A stretch of 64,000 nt of DNA from JBGOTP01 sp963717075 (GTDB lineage Bacteria > Acidobacteriota > Vicinamibacteria > Vicinamibacterales > CAVVIG01), in the NCBI GenBank assembly GCA_963717075.1, contig CAVQVI010000034.1:868001-932000 (forward strand). The letters are read 5' to 3'. The notes under the pieces are model-generated. The model was not told the origin of the DNA and ran no database searches. It saw only the letters and a list, made by a program, of their open reading frames with translations. The translations under genes and the position numbers were made by a program. Positions 1-8,135 of the stretch are shown here, piece after piece (position 1 is the stretch's first letter; each line of letters begins with the position of its first letter).

Positions 1-252
1 GATGTAGACGAGCAGGTCCGGCGGCAGCACCGGGAGCGCCTTGCGGGCCTCCGCAGTATCGAGGGCGTGATCGACCTGAAGGTCGGGGTGGATGTCGTGC
101 GGTCGGCACGCTCGTACGACACTGGCCTCGCGGTGACGTTCCCCGATCGAGCGGCGCTCGACGCGTATCAAGCGCATCCGCAGCACGTCCCGGTCGCACA
201 GTTCGGGGCCTCGCTGAGCGAGCATGTCGTTGCCGTCGATTTCGAAGCGTAA
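1..252 (+). CDS. Dabb (stress-responsive A/B barrel) domain protein, 5' truncated
   Basis: The reading frame is open from base 1, so the gene begins outside the window; 83 residues remain. The text shows the C-terminal part of a dimeric alpha/beta-barrel (Dabb) fold: GVIDLKVGVDVV, then a DTGLAVTF strand, PDRAALDAYQAHPQHV and a final VVAVDF strand. The DxxALDAYQxHPxH helix is the usual Dabb signature. These are small dimeric cytosolic proteins, mostly of unknown substrate. The stop is followed five bases later by a palindromic repeat. Confidence 0.75.
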   Translation, partial: DVDEQVRRQHRERLAGLRSIEGVIDLKVGVDVVRSARSYDTGLAVTFPDRAALDAYQAHPQHVPVAQFGASLSEHVVAVDFEA

Positions 253-256
253 AGAT

Positions 257-280
257 GTAGGCCCGAGCTTTAGCTCGGGC
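257..280. repeat. Palindromic repeat, GAGCT-type copy
   Basis: GTAG followed by a perfect inverted repeat: GCCCGAGCT at 261-269 and AGCTCGGGC at 272-280 with a 2-base loop. It lies just after the stop of the Dabb gene. It belongs to the same family as the GACCT-type copies elsewhere, with matched changes in both arms. Confidence 0.85.
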
Positions 281-310
281 GATCGTTCGCACCGGACCTA
301 GGTGGATCGG

Positions 311-367
311 CACCCGACCTGAAGGTCGGGCCTACGGCCTACGGCCTACTGATGGTCGGGCCTACGG
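311..367. repeat. Palindromic repeat, GACCT-type, plus a partial second copy
   Basis: CCCGACCT (313-320), GA loop, AGGTCGGG (323-330), then CCTACGG repeated, then a half copy GGTCGGGCCTACGG ending at 367. The minus-strand TAG stop of the methyltransferase gene (362-364) lies inside the CTAC end of the half copy, so the repeat supplies that stop codon. Confidence 0.8.
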
Positions 368-1060
368 CCGCTTCGTGAAGATCAGAATGTGCTGACGAGG
401 CAGCCGTGTGTCCACGTTGGACAGCGTGAATCCTTCAGCCTCCACTTCGAGCTTGGCCTCGGCGACAGTCATCTTGTGCTCGATCCGGATGGGAACCGAC
501 GGGTCTTCCTTGCGATACTCGAGGAGCACGAGACGGCCGCCTGGCTTGAGCCCACGTCTGAGCCCGCGCAGCATTTTCTGCGGCTCGGCGAATTCGTGAT
601 ACACGTCCACGAGCAACTCGAGGTCGAGCGACTCGTTCGGGAGCTTGGGATCATCGGCCAGGCCGAGAAGCGGGACGATGTTCCCGAGTCGTTCTTTCCT
701 GAGACGTTCTTGCAGAAGGGCGATCATCTCTGGCTGGATGTCTTCGCCGTACACCTTCCCTGTTGGTCCCACCTTCCTCGCGAGGCGGACCGTCATGTAG
801 CCTGAGCCCGCCCCGATGTCGGCCACGACCATGCCGGGTCTGAGATCGAGCGCGTCGATCGCCGCATCAGGTGCCTCTTCGATGTGGCGTTCTTCCCGAT
901 CCAGCCACGCCGCGCCCTGATAGCCCATGACGCCGGCGAAGCGTCGGCCGCTGATTGGGTGGACGCCCGACGAGGTTGCTGTCTGCTGACCGATGGCGAC
1001 GAGCGTGAATGCGAGCAGGAACCATGCGATCGCTGCGGGCAGGCGAGGAGATGTTTTCAT
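362..1060 (-). CDS. SAM-dependent methyltransferase, class I, exported or anchored
   Basis: 232 residues. A hydrophobic N-terminal segment (about residues 8-24) follows a basic start and looks like a signal peptide or membrane anchor. The class I Rossmann methyltransferase core follows: motif I VVADIGAGSGYMT at about residue 78, the acidic end of strand 2 at GEDIQPEM, and LLVDVYHEFAEP and LKPGGRLVLLEYR as the later motifs. Similar proteins are annotated as class I methyltransferases with a signal sequence; the substrate is unknown. The gene stands alone between repeats, and its stop codon falls in a repeat. Transcription starts away from the hypothetical gene at 1137. Confidence 0.75.
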   Translation of the reverse strand: MKTSPRLPAAIAWFLLAFTLVAIGQQTATSSGVHPISGRRFAGVMGYQGAAWLDREERHIEEAPDAAIDALDLRPGMVVADIGAGSGYMTVRLARKVGPTGKVYGEDIQPEMIALLQERLRKERLGNIVPLLGLADDPKLPNESLDLELLVDVYHEFAEPQKMLRGLRRGLKPGGRLVLLEYRKEDPSVPIRIEHKMTVAEAKLEVEAEGFTLSNVDTRLPRQHILIFTKRP

Positions 1061-1080
1061 GAGAGAGAGCGTTAGTGAAC

Positions 1081-1106
1081 GCCCGAGCTAAAGCTCGGGC
1101 CTACGT
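1081..1106. repeat. Palindromic repeat, GAGCT-type copy
   Basis: GCCCGAGCT (1081-1089), AA loop, AGCTCGGGC (1092-1100), followed by CTACG. It lies between the divergent genes at 1060 and 1137, so here it is close to promoters rather than a terminator. Confidence 0.85.
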
Positions 1107-1136
1107 CTGACTGGGCCTACGACTAGAATATAGCGG

Positions 1137-1652
1137 ATGACCGAAGAGAGAGTGACACCATCGCGTTTGTGGAAGCGAATGACCGCAGACCATCGGCTGC
1201 GGGTCGCGCGGGCATTCTGGCTCGACGAAGAGGCGACCGACGATCAGGTACAGGCCGTCATGCTGATTTCTCAACGGAAGAAGTTCCGCCCCAAGACCGT
1301 GGTGTCTCTCGATACCGACCGCAAGGCCCGTCACCTGGCGAGCCTGGCGTCATTGCCGGACGCCATCGCCGCACGTGCCCTCATCGTCTACCACCTGGCG
1401 GAGCAGCGGCGCATGATGGGTGCGTTTCTCGACGCGCTCGGCGTCAAGCACGAGAACGGCCTCATCGAGGAGGATGCCCTCAAGCCGGAGCCGGCGAAAT
1501 TCGCCTCGGCCGCAGAGAGGATCGCGCAGGAGTATCCCGCGGAGAGCGTCTCCCTCTATCTCGGCACGCTGCTCTGTCAAGATCCGGAAACGTGGGGCGG
1601 GCTGGCCGGACTGCCGCAGCTGCACGACGACGAATCCGGAGTGAGACTCTGA
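1137..1652 (+). CDS. Conserved hypothetical protein
   Basis: 171 residues, not recognised. No signal peptide or membrane segment is visible. It is mostly helical and charged: RLWKRMTADHRLRVARAFW near the start, RKKFRPKTVVSLDTDRKARHLASL in the middle, and a tail with LYLGTLLCQDPETW. Codon use matches neighbouring real genes and the antisense frames look like shadows. The ATG at 1137 is preceded by an AT-richer TAGAATATAG stretch that could hold a -10 box. It stands between a repeat and the threonine block, with no operon partner. Confidence 0.55.
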   Translation: MTEERVTPSRLWKRMTADHRLRVARAFWLDEEATDDQVQAVMLISQRKKFRPKTVVSLDTDRKARHLASLASLPDAIAARALIVYHLAEQRRMMGAFLDALGVKHENGLIEEDALKPEPAKFASAAERIAQEYPAESVSLYLGTLLCQDPETWGGLAGLPQLHDDESGVRL

Positions 1653-1786
1653 TCCCTGCGGGGAGGTGAAACGGACGTGGCTCTCGGCTCTCGGCGTTCA
1701 GCGTGTGGCGCCGCGAAATCGCTGAGGGCTGACGGCTGACAGCCGAAACGAGCGCCACGCGACTGCACTTCGGGATTGGCGCATTG

Positions 1787-1792
1787 TACAAT
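1787..1792 (+). promoter_or_regulatory. Possible -10 box of the threonine block
   Basis: TACAAT matches five of six positions of the sigma-70 -10 consensus and ends eight bases before the ATG at 1801, which would give an almost leaderless mRNA. I see no convincing -35 box 17 bases upstream. The same hexamer stands shortly before the receptor gene at 28466. Confidence 0.3.
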
Positions 1793-1800
1793 CCCGCCAC

Positions 1801-2815
1801 ATGCGCAAACCGGTTGTGTTGATCACCGGCGCCGGTGGAGAGATTGGACATGCGCTTGTCGCGCGGCTCGGACAGACCGAACAGCGAGTCATCACGCTCG
1901 ACCTCAACCGCCTCGATTCGGCGCTTCGGCCGTTGGTCACTCGCGAGTTCACGGGGTCCATCATGGACGCGGCGCTCCTCGACCGGGCGCTCGCGGAGTT
2001 CGAAGTGGACTGCATCTTCCACCTGGCGGCGCTCCTCTCGACGCGCGCGGAGTTTACGCCGGTTGCCGCGCACCATATCAACGTCGAGGGCACGCTCAAC
2101 CTGCTCGAATTCGCTCAGAAGGAAGGCGAGTCTCACGGCCGGGCCGTCACCTTCGTCTACCCATCGTCGATCGCCACCTACGGTATCCCAGATCTGGAGA
2201 CGAAGGCGCGGTCCGGACGCGTCCGCGAGCACGAGTACCCGCATCCGACAACGATGTACGGGTGCAATAAGCTGTACTGCGAGGAATTGGGGCGCTATTT
2301 CGCGCGCCACTATAAGCAACTGTCTGCGGACGTGACGCCCCGCGTGGACTTTCGCGCGATCCGGTTCCCCGGTCTCATTTCCGCGACGACCATGCCAGCT
2401 GGCGGGACGTCAGATTTCGCGTCGGAAATGGTGCACGCGGCCGCCCGCGGCGAGCCATATGACTGCTTCGTGCGGCCTGACACGACCATTCCCTTCATGG
2501 TCATGCCGGATGCCTGCGAGGCCCTGATCGGCATGGCGCGCGCTCCGCGCGAGCGCCTGACGCGCACGACGTACAACGTGAGGGGATTCAGCCCCTCGGC
2601 GGCGGAGATTGGAGCGGCGGTCGTCGCCGCGTTTCCCGAGGCCCGAATCACGTATAAGATTGACCGGAAGCGGCAGGGAATCGTGGACTCGTGGCCTGCG
2701 GACGTGGACGATTCGGCCGCGCACACCGATTGGAGCTTTCGACCCGACCTACGATTTCGACCGCGCGTTCCGCGAGTACCTCATTCCAACAGTCAGCGCC
2801 TACTATCGCTCATGA
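1801..2815 (+). CDS. L-threonine 3-dehydrogenase, SDR (epimerase) type; frame break near 2741
   Basis: Oxidises L-threonine to 2-amino-3-oxobutyrate with NAD. This is the short-chain (UDP-galactose-epimerase-like) form of TDH, not the zinc form. Visible are the NAD loop GAGGEIGHAL at residue 10, the catalytic YPSS serine and YGCNK Tyr/Lys pair, and the family's long C-terminal signature GLISATTMPAGGTSDFA, TYNVRGFSPSAAEI and ITYKIDRKRQGIVDSWP. At about 2741 one extra C shifts the frame; removing it gives DWSFDPTYDFDRAF and a stop at 2813-2815, about 337 residues. The stop overlaps the thrB start as ATGA, so the two are translationally coupled. The annotation spans the break. Confidence 0.8.
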
Positions 2816-3754
2816 CATCAGCAACTGCCTTTGCGCCCGCGACCGTGTCCAATGTTGGCTGCGGCTTCGACGTGCTGGGCTTCGCTCTCGAAACGCCGGG
2901 TGATGAGGTCACGGCGCGACTTGCGCCAGCGGGTGTCCAGATTGACGACATTGAGGGCGACGGCGGACGTCTGCCACGCGATGCGGCTCGCAATACGGCG
3001 AGCGTGGCGGTGCTCGCCCTGTTGACGAGGATCGGCGAGCGACGAGGGGTGTCGCTCAGGATTCGCAAGGGCCTGCCGCTGTCGAGCGGACTCGGGGGCA
3101 GTGCGGCGAGCGCCGCCGCGGCGGTGGTGGCGGTCGACGCGCTGATCGGCGCGAAGTCCTCGATCGACATGCTGATGGCCTGCGCCCTCGAAGGAGAGCG
3201 ACTCGGCGCGGGCTCGGCGCACGCCGACAACATCGCCCCGTCCCTTTGCGGCGGATTCGTGCTGGTCCGGCGCGCCAGCCCGCCGGACGTGCTGCGCCTG
3301 CCGGTGCCTGCTGGCCTCACGGCGGTGGTCGATTCATCCCGATCTCGAAATTGAAACCGCGAAGGCGCGAGCACTGCTCGGCACCACCGTGCCGCTGGCC
3401 GACGCTGTGCGGCAATGGGCGAACATGGGCGCGCTCGTGCATGGTCTGCACCGCGCGGACTTTGCGGTGATCGGTCGCGCGCTCGAGGACACAATCGCCG
3501 AGCCGCGCCGCGCGCCGCTCATTCCCGGCCTCGCGCTGATCAAGCGTGCAGCCGTCGATGCCGGAGCGCTCGGCTGCAGCATCTCGGGCTCCGGACCATC
3601 GCTGTTCGCTCTGTGCGAGAGCCGCGCCAGCGCGCTGCGCGTCGCGCCGGCCATGGAGGCGGCGGTGCGGGCCAGCATCGGCGGCGATGCGCAGACCTAC
3701 ATTTCGTCCCTCGACGCGCCTGGTGCGCGCGTCGTGTCCACATGCGATTCATAA
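2812..3754 (+). CDS. thrB: Homoserine kinase; frame break near 3331
   Basis: Phosphorylates homoserine in threonine synthesis; GHMP kinase family, cytosolic. The N-terminus AFAPATVSNVGCGFDVLGFAL and the glycine-rich ATP loop GLPLSSGLGGSAASAAAA (about residues 88-105) are typical, as is the C-terminal GCSISGSGPSLFAL. After GLTAVV a single extra G near 3331 breaks the frame; without it the text continues IHPDLEIETAKARALL and runs to a TAA at 3752-3754, giving about 313 residues, the normal size. The ATG overlaps the dehydrogenase stop and the 3' end overlaps thrC by 13 bases. Both halves are intact, so I read this as an assembly indel, not decay. Confidence 0.85.
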
Positions 3755-5058
3755 CGACACGGACCGCCGCCTCCGCGGTCCAGCTCAAGACGGCCCTCCT
3801 CGAAGGACTGGCGCCAGACGGCGGGCTGTACGTGCCCGAGACGATCGAGACGCTGCCGTCGCACGAGCTCGCGCGCCTGCCGCAGCGCACCCTCACCGAG
3901 GTGGCGTATCGTGCGCTCAGGCCGTACACGCGCGATGAGCTCGACGCGTCGACCTTTGAAGCGGTTGTCGTCGAGGCGCTGAATTTTCCAATTCCGCTCG
4001 TAGAGGTCGACCCGAACATCTATGCCCTCGAGCTCTTTCACGGTCCGACGCTTGCCTTCAAGGACGTCGGCGCGCGGACCATGGCCCGGTTGATGGCCGC
4101 CATCGACACTGGCGATCAGCCGTTGACCGTCCTGGCGGCGACCTCTGGCGACACTGGCAGTGCCGTCGCGCATGCCTTCCACGGCGTCCCTCACACGCGC
4201 GTGGTCGTGCTCTATCCCGAGGGACGCGTGAGTCCGACCCAGGAAGCACAGTTGACGATGTTCAACGCGGAGCGCGGCAATGTGCGCGCGTACGCGGTCG
4301 CCGGGAGCTTCGACGACTGCCATCGTCTGACACGCGATGCGTTCGGCGACGCTGCACTGCGCCAGCGTGTGCGGCTGACCTCCGCCAATTCCGTCAACAT
4401 CGGACGCCTGCTGCCGCAGATGGTGTACTACTTCCACGCGATCGCGCAGGTTGGTATGGGCCGCCTGCTCTGGGAACCTCCGAACATCACCGTCTGCACA
4501 CCGAGTGGCAACTTCGGCAACCTGACCGCGGGTCTGTTTGCGAAGCGAGCCGGCCTGCCGATTGCTCAGTTCGTGGCCGCCACAAACGTGAACGACGTCG
4601 TGCCACAATACCTCGCCACGGGCGTGTTCGCGCCTCGAGCGTCGATACCGACGATTGCCAACGCGATGGATGTCGGCAATCCCAGCAATTTCGAGCGCAT
4701 GCGCTGGCTCTACCAGGACGACGTCGCTGCCATGCGCCGCGATGTCATCGGCCTCAGCTACACGGACGACGAGGTGCGGGCGACCATCAAGCGGGTGCAC
4801 GGCGAGCGGGGGTACCTGCTCGATCCGCACAGCGCGATTGCCTACATGGGTCTCAAAGAGACAGCGCGGGGTCCGCGCGACGTCGGCATTTTCCTCGCGA
4901 CCGCCCATCCGGCCAAGTTTGCCGAAATTGTCGAGCCCGTGATCGGACAGCGAGTAGAGATGCCGGCGCCGTTGACCGAAGCCGTATCGAGGCCGCGGCA
5001 CATTCTTCGGCTGGATGCGTCACCCGACGCCGTTGCGGACACCCTGGCTGCTCAGTGA
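3742..5058 (+). CDS. thrC: Threonine synthase
   Basis: PLP enzyme that converts O-phosphohomoserine to L-threonine, the step after ThrB. It has 438 residues, the usual size for the short class. The N-terminus RFITTRTAASAVQLKTALL and GLAPDGGLYVPE is typical of threonine synthase. HGPTLAFKDVGAR places the PLP lysine at K107, and SGDTGSA and TPSGNFGNLTAG are the phosphate-binding loops. The ATG at 3742 is chosen because homology begins there and it overlaps the thrB end by 13 bases, as expected of a coupled operon. A palindromic repeat lies 43 bases after the stop. Confidence 0.92.
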   Translation: MRFITTRTAASAVQLKTALLEGLAPDGGLYVPETIETLPSHELARLPQRTLTEVAYRALRPYTRDELDASTFEAVVVEALNFPIPLVEVDPNIYALELFHGPTLAFKDVGARTMARLMAAIDTGDQPLTVLAATSGDTGSAVAHAFHGVPHTRVVVLYPEGRVSPTQEAQLTMFNAERGNVRAYAVAGSFDDCHRLTRDAFGDAALRQRVRLTSANSVNIGRLLPQMVYYFHAIAQVGMGRLLWEPPNITVCTPSGNFGNLTAGLFAKRAGLPIAQFVAATNVNDVVPQYLATGVFAPRASIPTIANAMDVGNPSNFERMRWLYQDDVAAMRRDVIGLSYTDDEVRATIKRVHGERGYLLDPHSAIAYMGLKETARGPRDVGIFLATAHPAKFAEIVEPVIGQRVEMPAPLTEAVSRPRHILRLDASPDAVADTLAAQ

Positions 5059-5100
5059 TCACGCACACCGCGCAAGCCGCGGGACGGCTCAACGCCGATC

Positions 5101-5124
5101 GTAGGCCCGACCTTCAGGTCGGGC
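5101..5124. repeat. Palindromic repeat, GACCT-type copy
   Basis: GTAGG then CCCGACCT, TC, AGGTCGGG and C. It lies between thrC and the small gene at 5222 and may serve as a terminator hairpin for the threonine block, though no U-run follows. Confidence 0.85.
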
Positions 5125-5221
5125 GTACACGCCCGCAGAGCAGGTGGAGTCCTGGCGCGTTGTGCTGCGAGCTCAGCGTGTTCTGCGGTCATTGGTACTG
5201 TCGCGAGAGCTGGTTGGTTTG

Positions 5222-5476
5222 ATGAAGGAAGGGGCGTTCGAGTATCGTGCCGATGTGCTCCTCGCACTGGAGTGCCACGGGATTCGCCCGACTTCGCACA
5301 CGCCACCGGAGATGGTGCGAGGCTACGTACGCGAGCTCTACAAGTACGAAATCCGCCTCCTGCGCGAGCGGTACCTGCGGCGGGAGTTCCCCAAGCGGGA
5401 GTACGTGGAGCGCGTTGAGCAGCTCCGCCTCCGTTACCCGGTGCTGGCGCTCCTCCCGAATCAATTGATCGAGTAG
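5222..5476 (+). CDS. Small conserved hypothetical protein
   Basis: 84 residues from the ATG at 5222; an in-frame GTG at 5144 would add 26 residues and cannot be excluded. It is a charged, helical, soluble protein: YRADVLLALECHGIRP, then VRGYVRELYKYEIRLLRERY and a YVERVEQLRLRYPVLALLP tail. I do not recognise a family. It lies between two copies of the palindromic repeat with no clear operon partner. Confidence 0.5.
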   Translation: MKEGAFEYRADVLLALECHGIRPTSHTPPEMVRGYVRELYKYEIRLLRERYLRREFPKREYVERVEQLRLRYPVLALLPNQLIE

Positions 5477-5580
5477 GGCGGGTGGGCAGAGTAGGGCCGG
5501 TCGGGCGGCACGCCTGTGAGTCGCAGGCCTGGCACCGAAGTTGGGCGACTCGGATGGAGTCACCAGCCCGACCTTGAGTC

Positions 5581-5604
5581 GTAGGCCCGACCTTCAGGTC
5601 GGGC
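5581..5604. repeat. Palindromic repeat, GACCT-type copy
   Basis: GTAGG, CCCGACCT, TC, AGGTCGGG, C. A degenerate half copy (GCCCGACCTTGAG) lies just upstream at about 5568-5580. It is 22 bases before the start of the quinone oxidoreductase gene. Confidence 0.85.
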
Positions 5605-5625
5605 GCGACGCGACAGGGGACACGC

Positions 5626-6603
5626 ATGATTGCCATCGAGATCCGACACCCTGGTGAACCCGACGTCCTGACGCCAGTCGAGCGCCCACGACCAGCGATA
5701 GGGTCCGGCGACGTGCTCATCAAAGTCGCGGCTGCGGGCGTGAATCGTCCGGATGTGATGCAGCGCCAGGGGCGGTATCCGCCTCCACCTGGCGCTTCTG
5801 ACATCCCAGGCCTCGAGGTGTCAGGTGTGATTGAAGAGGTCGGATCGGAGGTCCGGAATGTCCACGTCGGCGACCGCGTCTGCGCGCTCGTGTCGGGAGG
5901 GGGCTATGCGGAGTATTGCGCGGCACCGGCGCCTCAATGCCTGCCGGTTCCCACGGGCATGGACCTTGTGCACGCGGCTGCCATTCCAGAAACGACGTTT
6001 ACGGTGTGGACCAACATGGTGGAACGCGGCCAGCTGACTCGCGGTGAAACCGTCCTTATCCATGGTGGATCGAGCGGAATCGGGACAACCGCCATTCAGA
6101 TCGCCAGGGCGATTGGCGCGCGAGTGTTCACGACCGCCGGATCCACGGAGAAGTGCGCGGCGTGCGAGGCACTGGGAGCCGAGCGTGCCATCAATTACAA
6201 GGACACGGATTTCGTGGTTGCCGTGCGCGAGTTCACCGGCGGGGCTGGCGTGAACCTGGTGCTGGACATGGTCGGCGGAGATTACCTGCAGCGCAACGTC
6301 GAGTCGCTGGCGATGGAGGGGCGTCTGGTCCAGATCAGCTCGCTTGGCGGACCCAAGGCACAGATCAACATGACTCCCGTCCTGCAGCGGCGTCTCACGA
6401 TTACGGGCTCGACCTTGCGCCCGCGGACTGTGTTGCAGAAGGGGGTGCTCGCCAGAGCCGTGCATGAGCATGTGTGGCCGTGGTTCGAGAGCGGGACGGT
6501 CAAGGTGCTTGTGTACGGGACCTTTCCGCTCCGCAACGCCGCCGAGGCGCACCGCGTCATGGAGTCGAGCGCCCACATCGGCAAGCTCGTGCTCGTGGTG
6601 TAA
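5626..6603 (+). CDS. NAD(P)H:quinone oxidoreductase, zinc-independent MDR (PIG3-like)
   Basis: 325 residues, the usual length. MDR superfamily: N-terminal GroES-like half (AAGVNRPDVMQRQGRYPPP, DIPGLEVSGVI, GDRVCALVSGGGYAEY) and a Rossmann half with LIHGGSSGIGTTAIQIA. The zinc-ligand cysteines of alcohol dehydrogenases are absent, so this is the quinone reductase branch. VNLVLDMVGGDYLQRN and LRPRTVLQKG match the PIG3/TP53I3-like group. It reduces quinones with NADPH in the cytosol. It is a single gene with the ATG at 5626; a repeat lies just upstream. Confidence 0.85.
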   Translation: MIAIEIRHPGEPDVLTPVERPRPAIGSGDVLIKVAAAGVNRPDVMQRQGRYPPPPGASDIPGLEVSGVIEEVGSEVRNVHVGDRVCALVSGGGYAEYCAAPAPQCLPVPTGMDLVHAAAIPETTFTVWTNMVERGQLTRGETVLIHGGSSGIGTTAIQIARAIGARVFTTAGSTEKCAACEALGAERAINYKDTDFVVAVREFTGGAGVNLVLDMVGGDYLQRNVESLAMEGRLVQISSLGGPKAQINMTPVLQRRLTITGSTLRPRTVLQKGVLARAVHEHVWPWFESGTVKVLVYGTFPLRNAAEAHRVMESSAHIGKLVLVV

Positions 6604-6733
6604 TAAGACGTGGCGAAGGTGGCGAAGCGGTGAACGCGCTGCAGATGCGGTTGTCCATGGAAGATATCGCCTTCATCGAAGAGCCGTATCAGCCGCACTG
6701 CGGGCTCGGGCTCGCGTCGACACCCCGAAGACG

Positions 6734-8005
6734 GTGATCTCCCGCCGTTCCATCGTCGCCCTTCAGCACCGCAATTTTCGTCTGATCTGGACTGGACTTC
6801 TGCTGTCCCAGACCGGATCGACGATGCAGAACGCGGGCCTGCTGTGGCATGTCTCGCTGTTAGTGCCCCCGGATCAGAAGGGTCTGGCGCTCGGCATCGT
6901 GGGACTGGTGCGATTCCTGCCGATCGTCGTCTTCTCTCTGGTGAGTGGGGTCGTCGCTGACGCTGTGAACCGGCGACGGCTCATGATCTGCACGCAAGCG
7001 GCAGCGGCGACGGTGGCGGTGCTGCTGGCCGTCCTGGCGTTTGGTGGTCTGACCGCGGTGTGGCCCGTGTATGCTATCGCCGCCCTTGGGGCGGCGGTGA
7101 GCACCTTCGATCTGCCGGCTCGGCAGTCGCTCGTGCCGACCCTCGTGCCGCGTGAACATCTGCCGAATGCGATCACGCTCAACATGATCATGTTTCAGGT
7201 AGCGTCGATTGCCGGACCGGCCATCGGCGGTCTCCTCATCTCTGTGAGCGGTGTGGCATGGGTCTACGTGGCAAACACCGTCTCATTCGGGTTCGTCATC
7301 GTGGCGCTGCTGCTGATGCGGGATGTTCCTGCCGACCGCACGCAGCCGGACCCGGCCATCCGCCGCGAAGGCCGGGATGACCTCTCGCTGCACGCGGCGA
7401 TCGAAGGGCTGCGATTCGTGTTCCGAGCGCCGCTCATTCGCTCCACGATGCTGCTCGATTTCTTCGCGACGTTCTTTTCATCGGCCACGGCGTTGCTGCC
7501 GATGTTCGCGCAGGACATTCTTCACGTCGGGCCGAGCGGGTACGGCTGGCTGTTCGCAGCGCCGGCGGCTGGTGCGGTGGTCACGAGCCTGGCGCTCGTG
7601 CCACTGGTGGAGCGGATCGAACGCCGTGGCGAAGCGCTCCTCTGGTCGGTGGCTGGTTACGGTCTGGCAACCGTCCTCTTCGGCATCTCCCAGTCGTTCT
7701 GGCTCTCGTTCGCGTGCCTCGCGGCTACGGGCGTCACCGACACGATCAGCGCAGTGTTTCGAAGCATCATCCGTCAGCTGGAGACGCCCGACCGACTTCG
7801 GGGCCGGATGATCGGTATCAACATGGTGTTCTTCGTCGGCGGGCCGCAACTGGGTGAGTTCGAGGCCGGGGCCGTGGCAAGCGGGTTCGGTGCGGCGTTC
7901 TCGGTGGTCACAGGTGGTCTGGGCTGTTTGATCGCGACGGCCTGGGTGGCGGTCTCAACACCTATGATCCGGAAGTACAGGCACACGACATCTACCGCTC
8001 TGTGA
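6734..8005 (+). CDS. MFS transporter, EntS/MFS_3-like exporter
   Basis: 423 residues from the GTG at 6734. The frame is open further upstream, but that part overlaps the previous gene and does not read as protein. About 12 membrane segments. The start SIVALQHRNFRLIWTGLLLS and the DLPARQSLVPTLVPREHLPNA loop are hallmarks of the MFS_3 group, which includes enterobactin exporter EntS and macrolide pumps. RFLPIVVFSLVSGVVADAVNRR carries the family loop between TM2 and TM3. It probably exports a small molecule; the substrate cannot be told from context. Confidence 0.8.
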   Translation: MISRRSIVALQHRNFRLIWTGLLLSQTGSTMQNAGLLWHVSLLVPPDQKGLALGIVGLVRFLPIVVFSLVSGVVADAVNRRRLMICTQAAAATVAVLLAVLAFGGLTAVWPVYAIAALGAAVSTFDLPARQSLVPTLVPREHLPNAITLNMIMFQVASIAGPAIGGLLISVSGVAWVYVANTVSFGFVIVALLLMRDVPADRTQPDPAIRREGRDDLSLHAAIEGLRFVFRAPLIRSTMLLDFFATFFSSATALLPMFAQDILHVGPSGYGWLFAAPAAGAVVTSLALVPLVERIERRGEALLWSVAGYGLATVLFGISQSFWLSFACLAATGVTDTISAVFRSIIRQLETPDRLRGRMIGINMVFFVGGPQLGEFEAGAVASGFGAAFSVVTGGLGCLIATAWVAVSTPMIRKYRHTTSTAL

Positions 8006-8135
8006 TTGGTTGATGGTCGACCAATCGAATCGATCGTCGATCGCCACGTCGTCGATGGCCGATCTGCGCAGCACGTGCACGCTTTTGCTGCCGGCAGCGG
8101 CTGGATCGCTGCGACCGTGCGGTATCATCATGAGC

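Noticed and set aside
3697..5001. Long open frame opposite thrC (434 codons)
   Set aside because: Antisense shadow; Arg/His-rich with no motifs, whereas thrC has full threonine synthase features.
6630..6737. Short frame VNALQMRLSMEDIAFIEEPY between the quinone reductase and MFS genes
   Set aside because: The beginning reads like real protein, but only 35 codons remain and no family can be named; it may be a remnant or chance.
8010..8129. Earlier start of oligoendopeptidase F
   Set aside because: The open frame extends upstream, but that stretch has no PepF-like sequence and lies before the possible -10 box at 8123.
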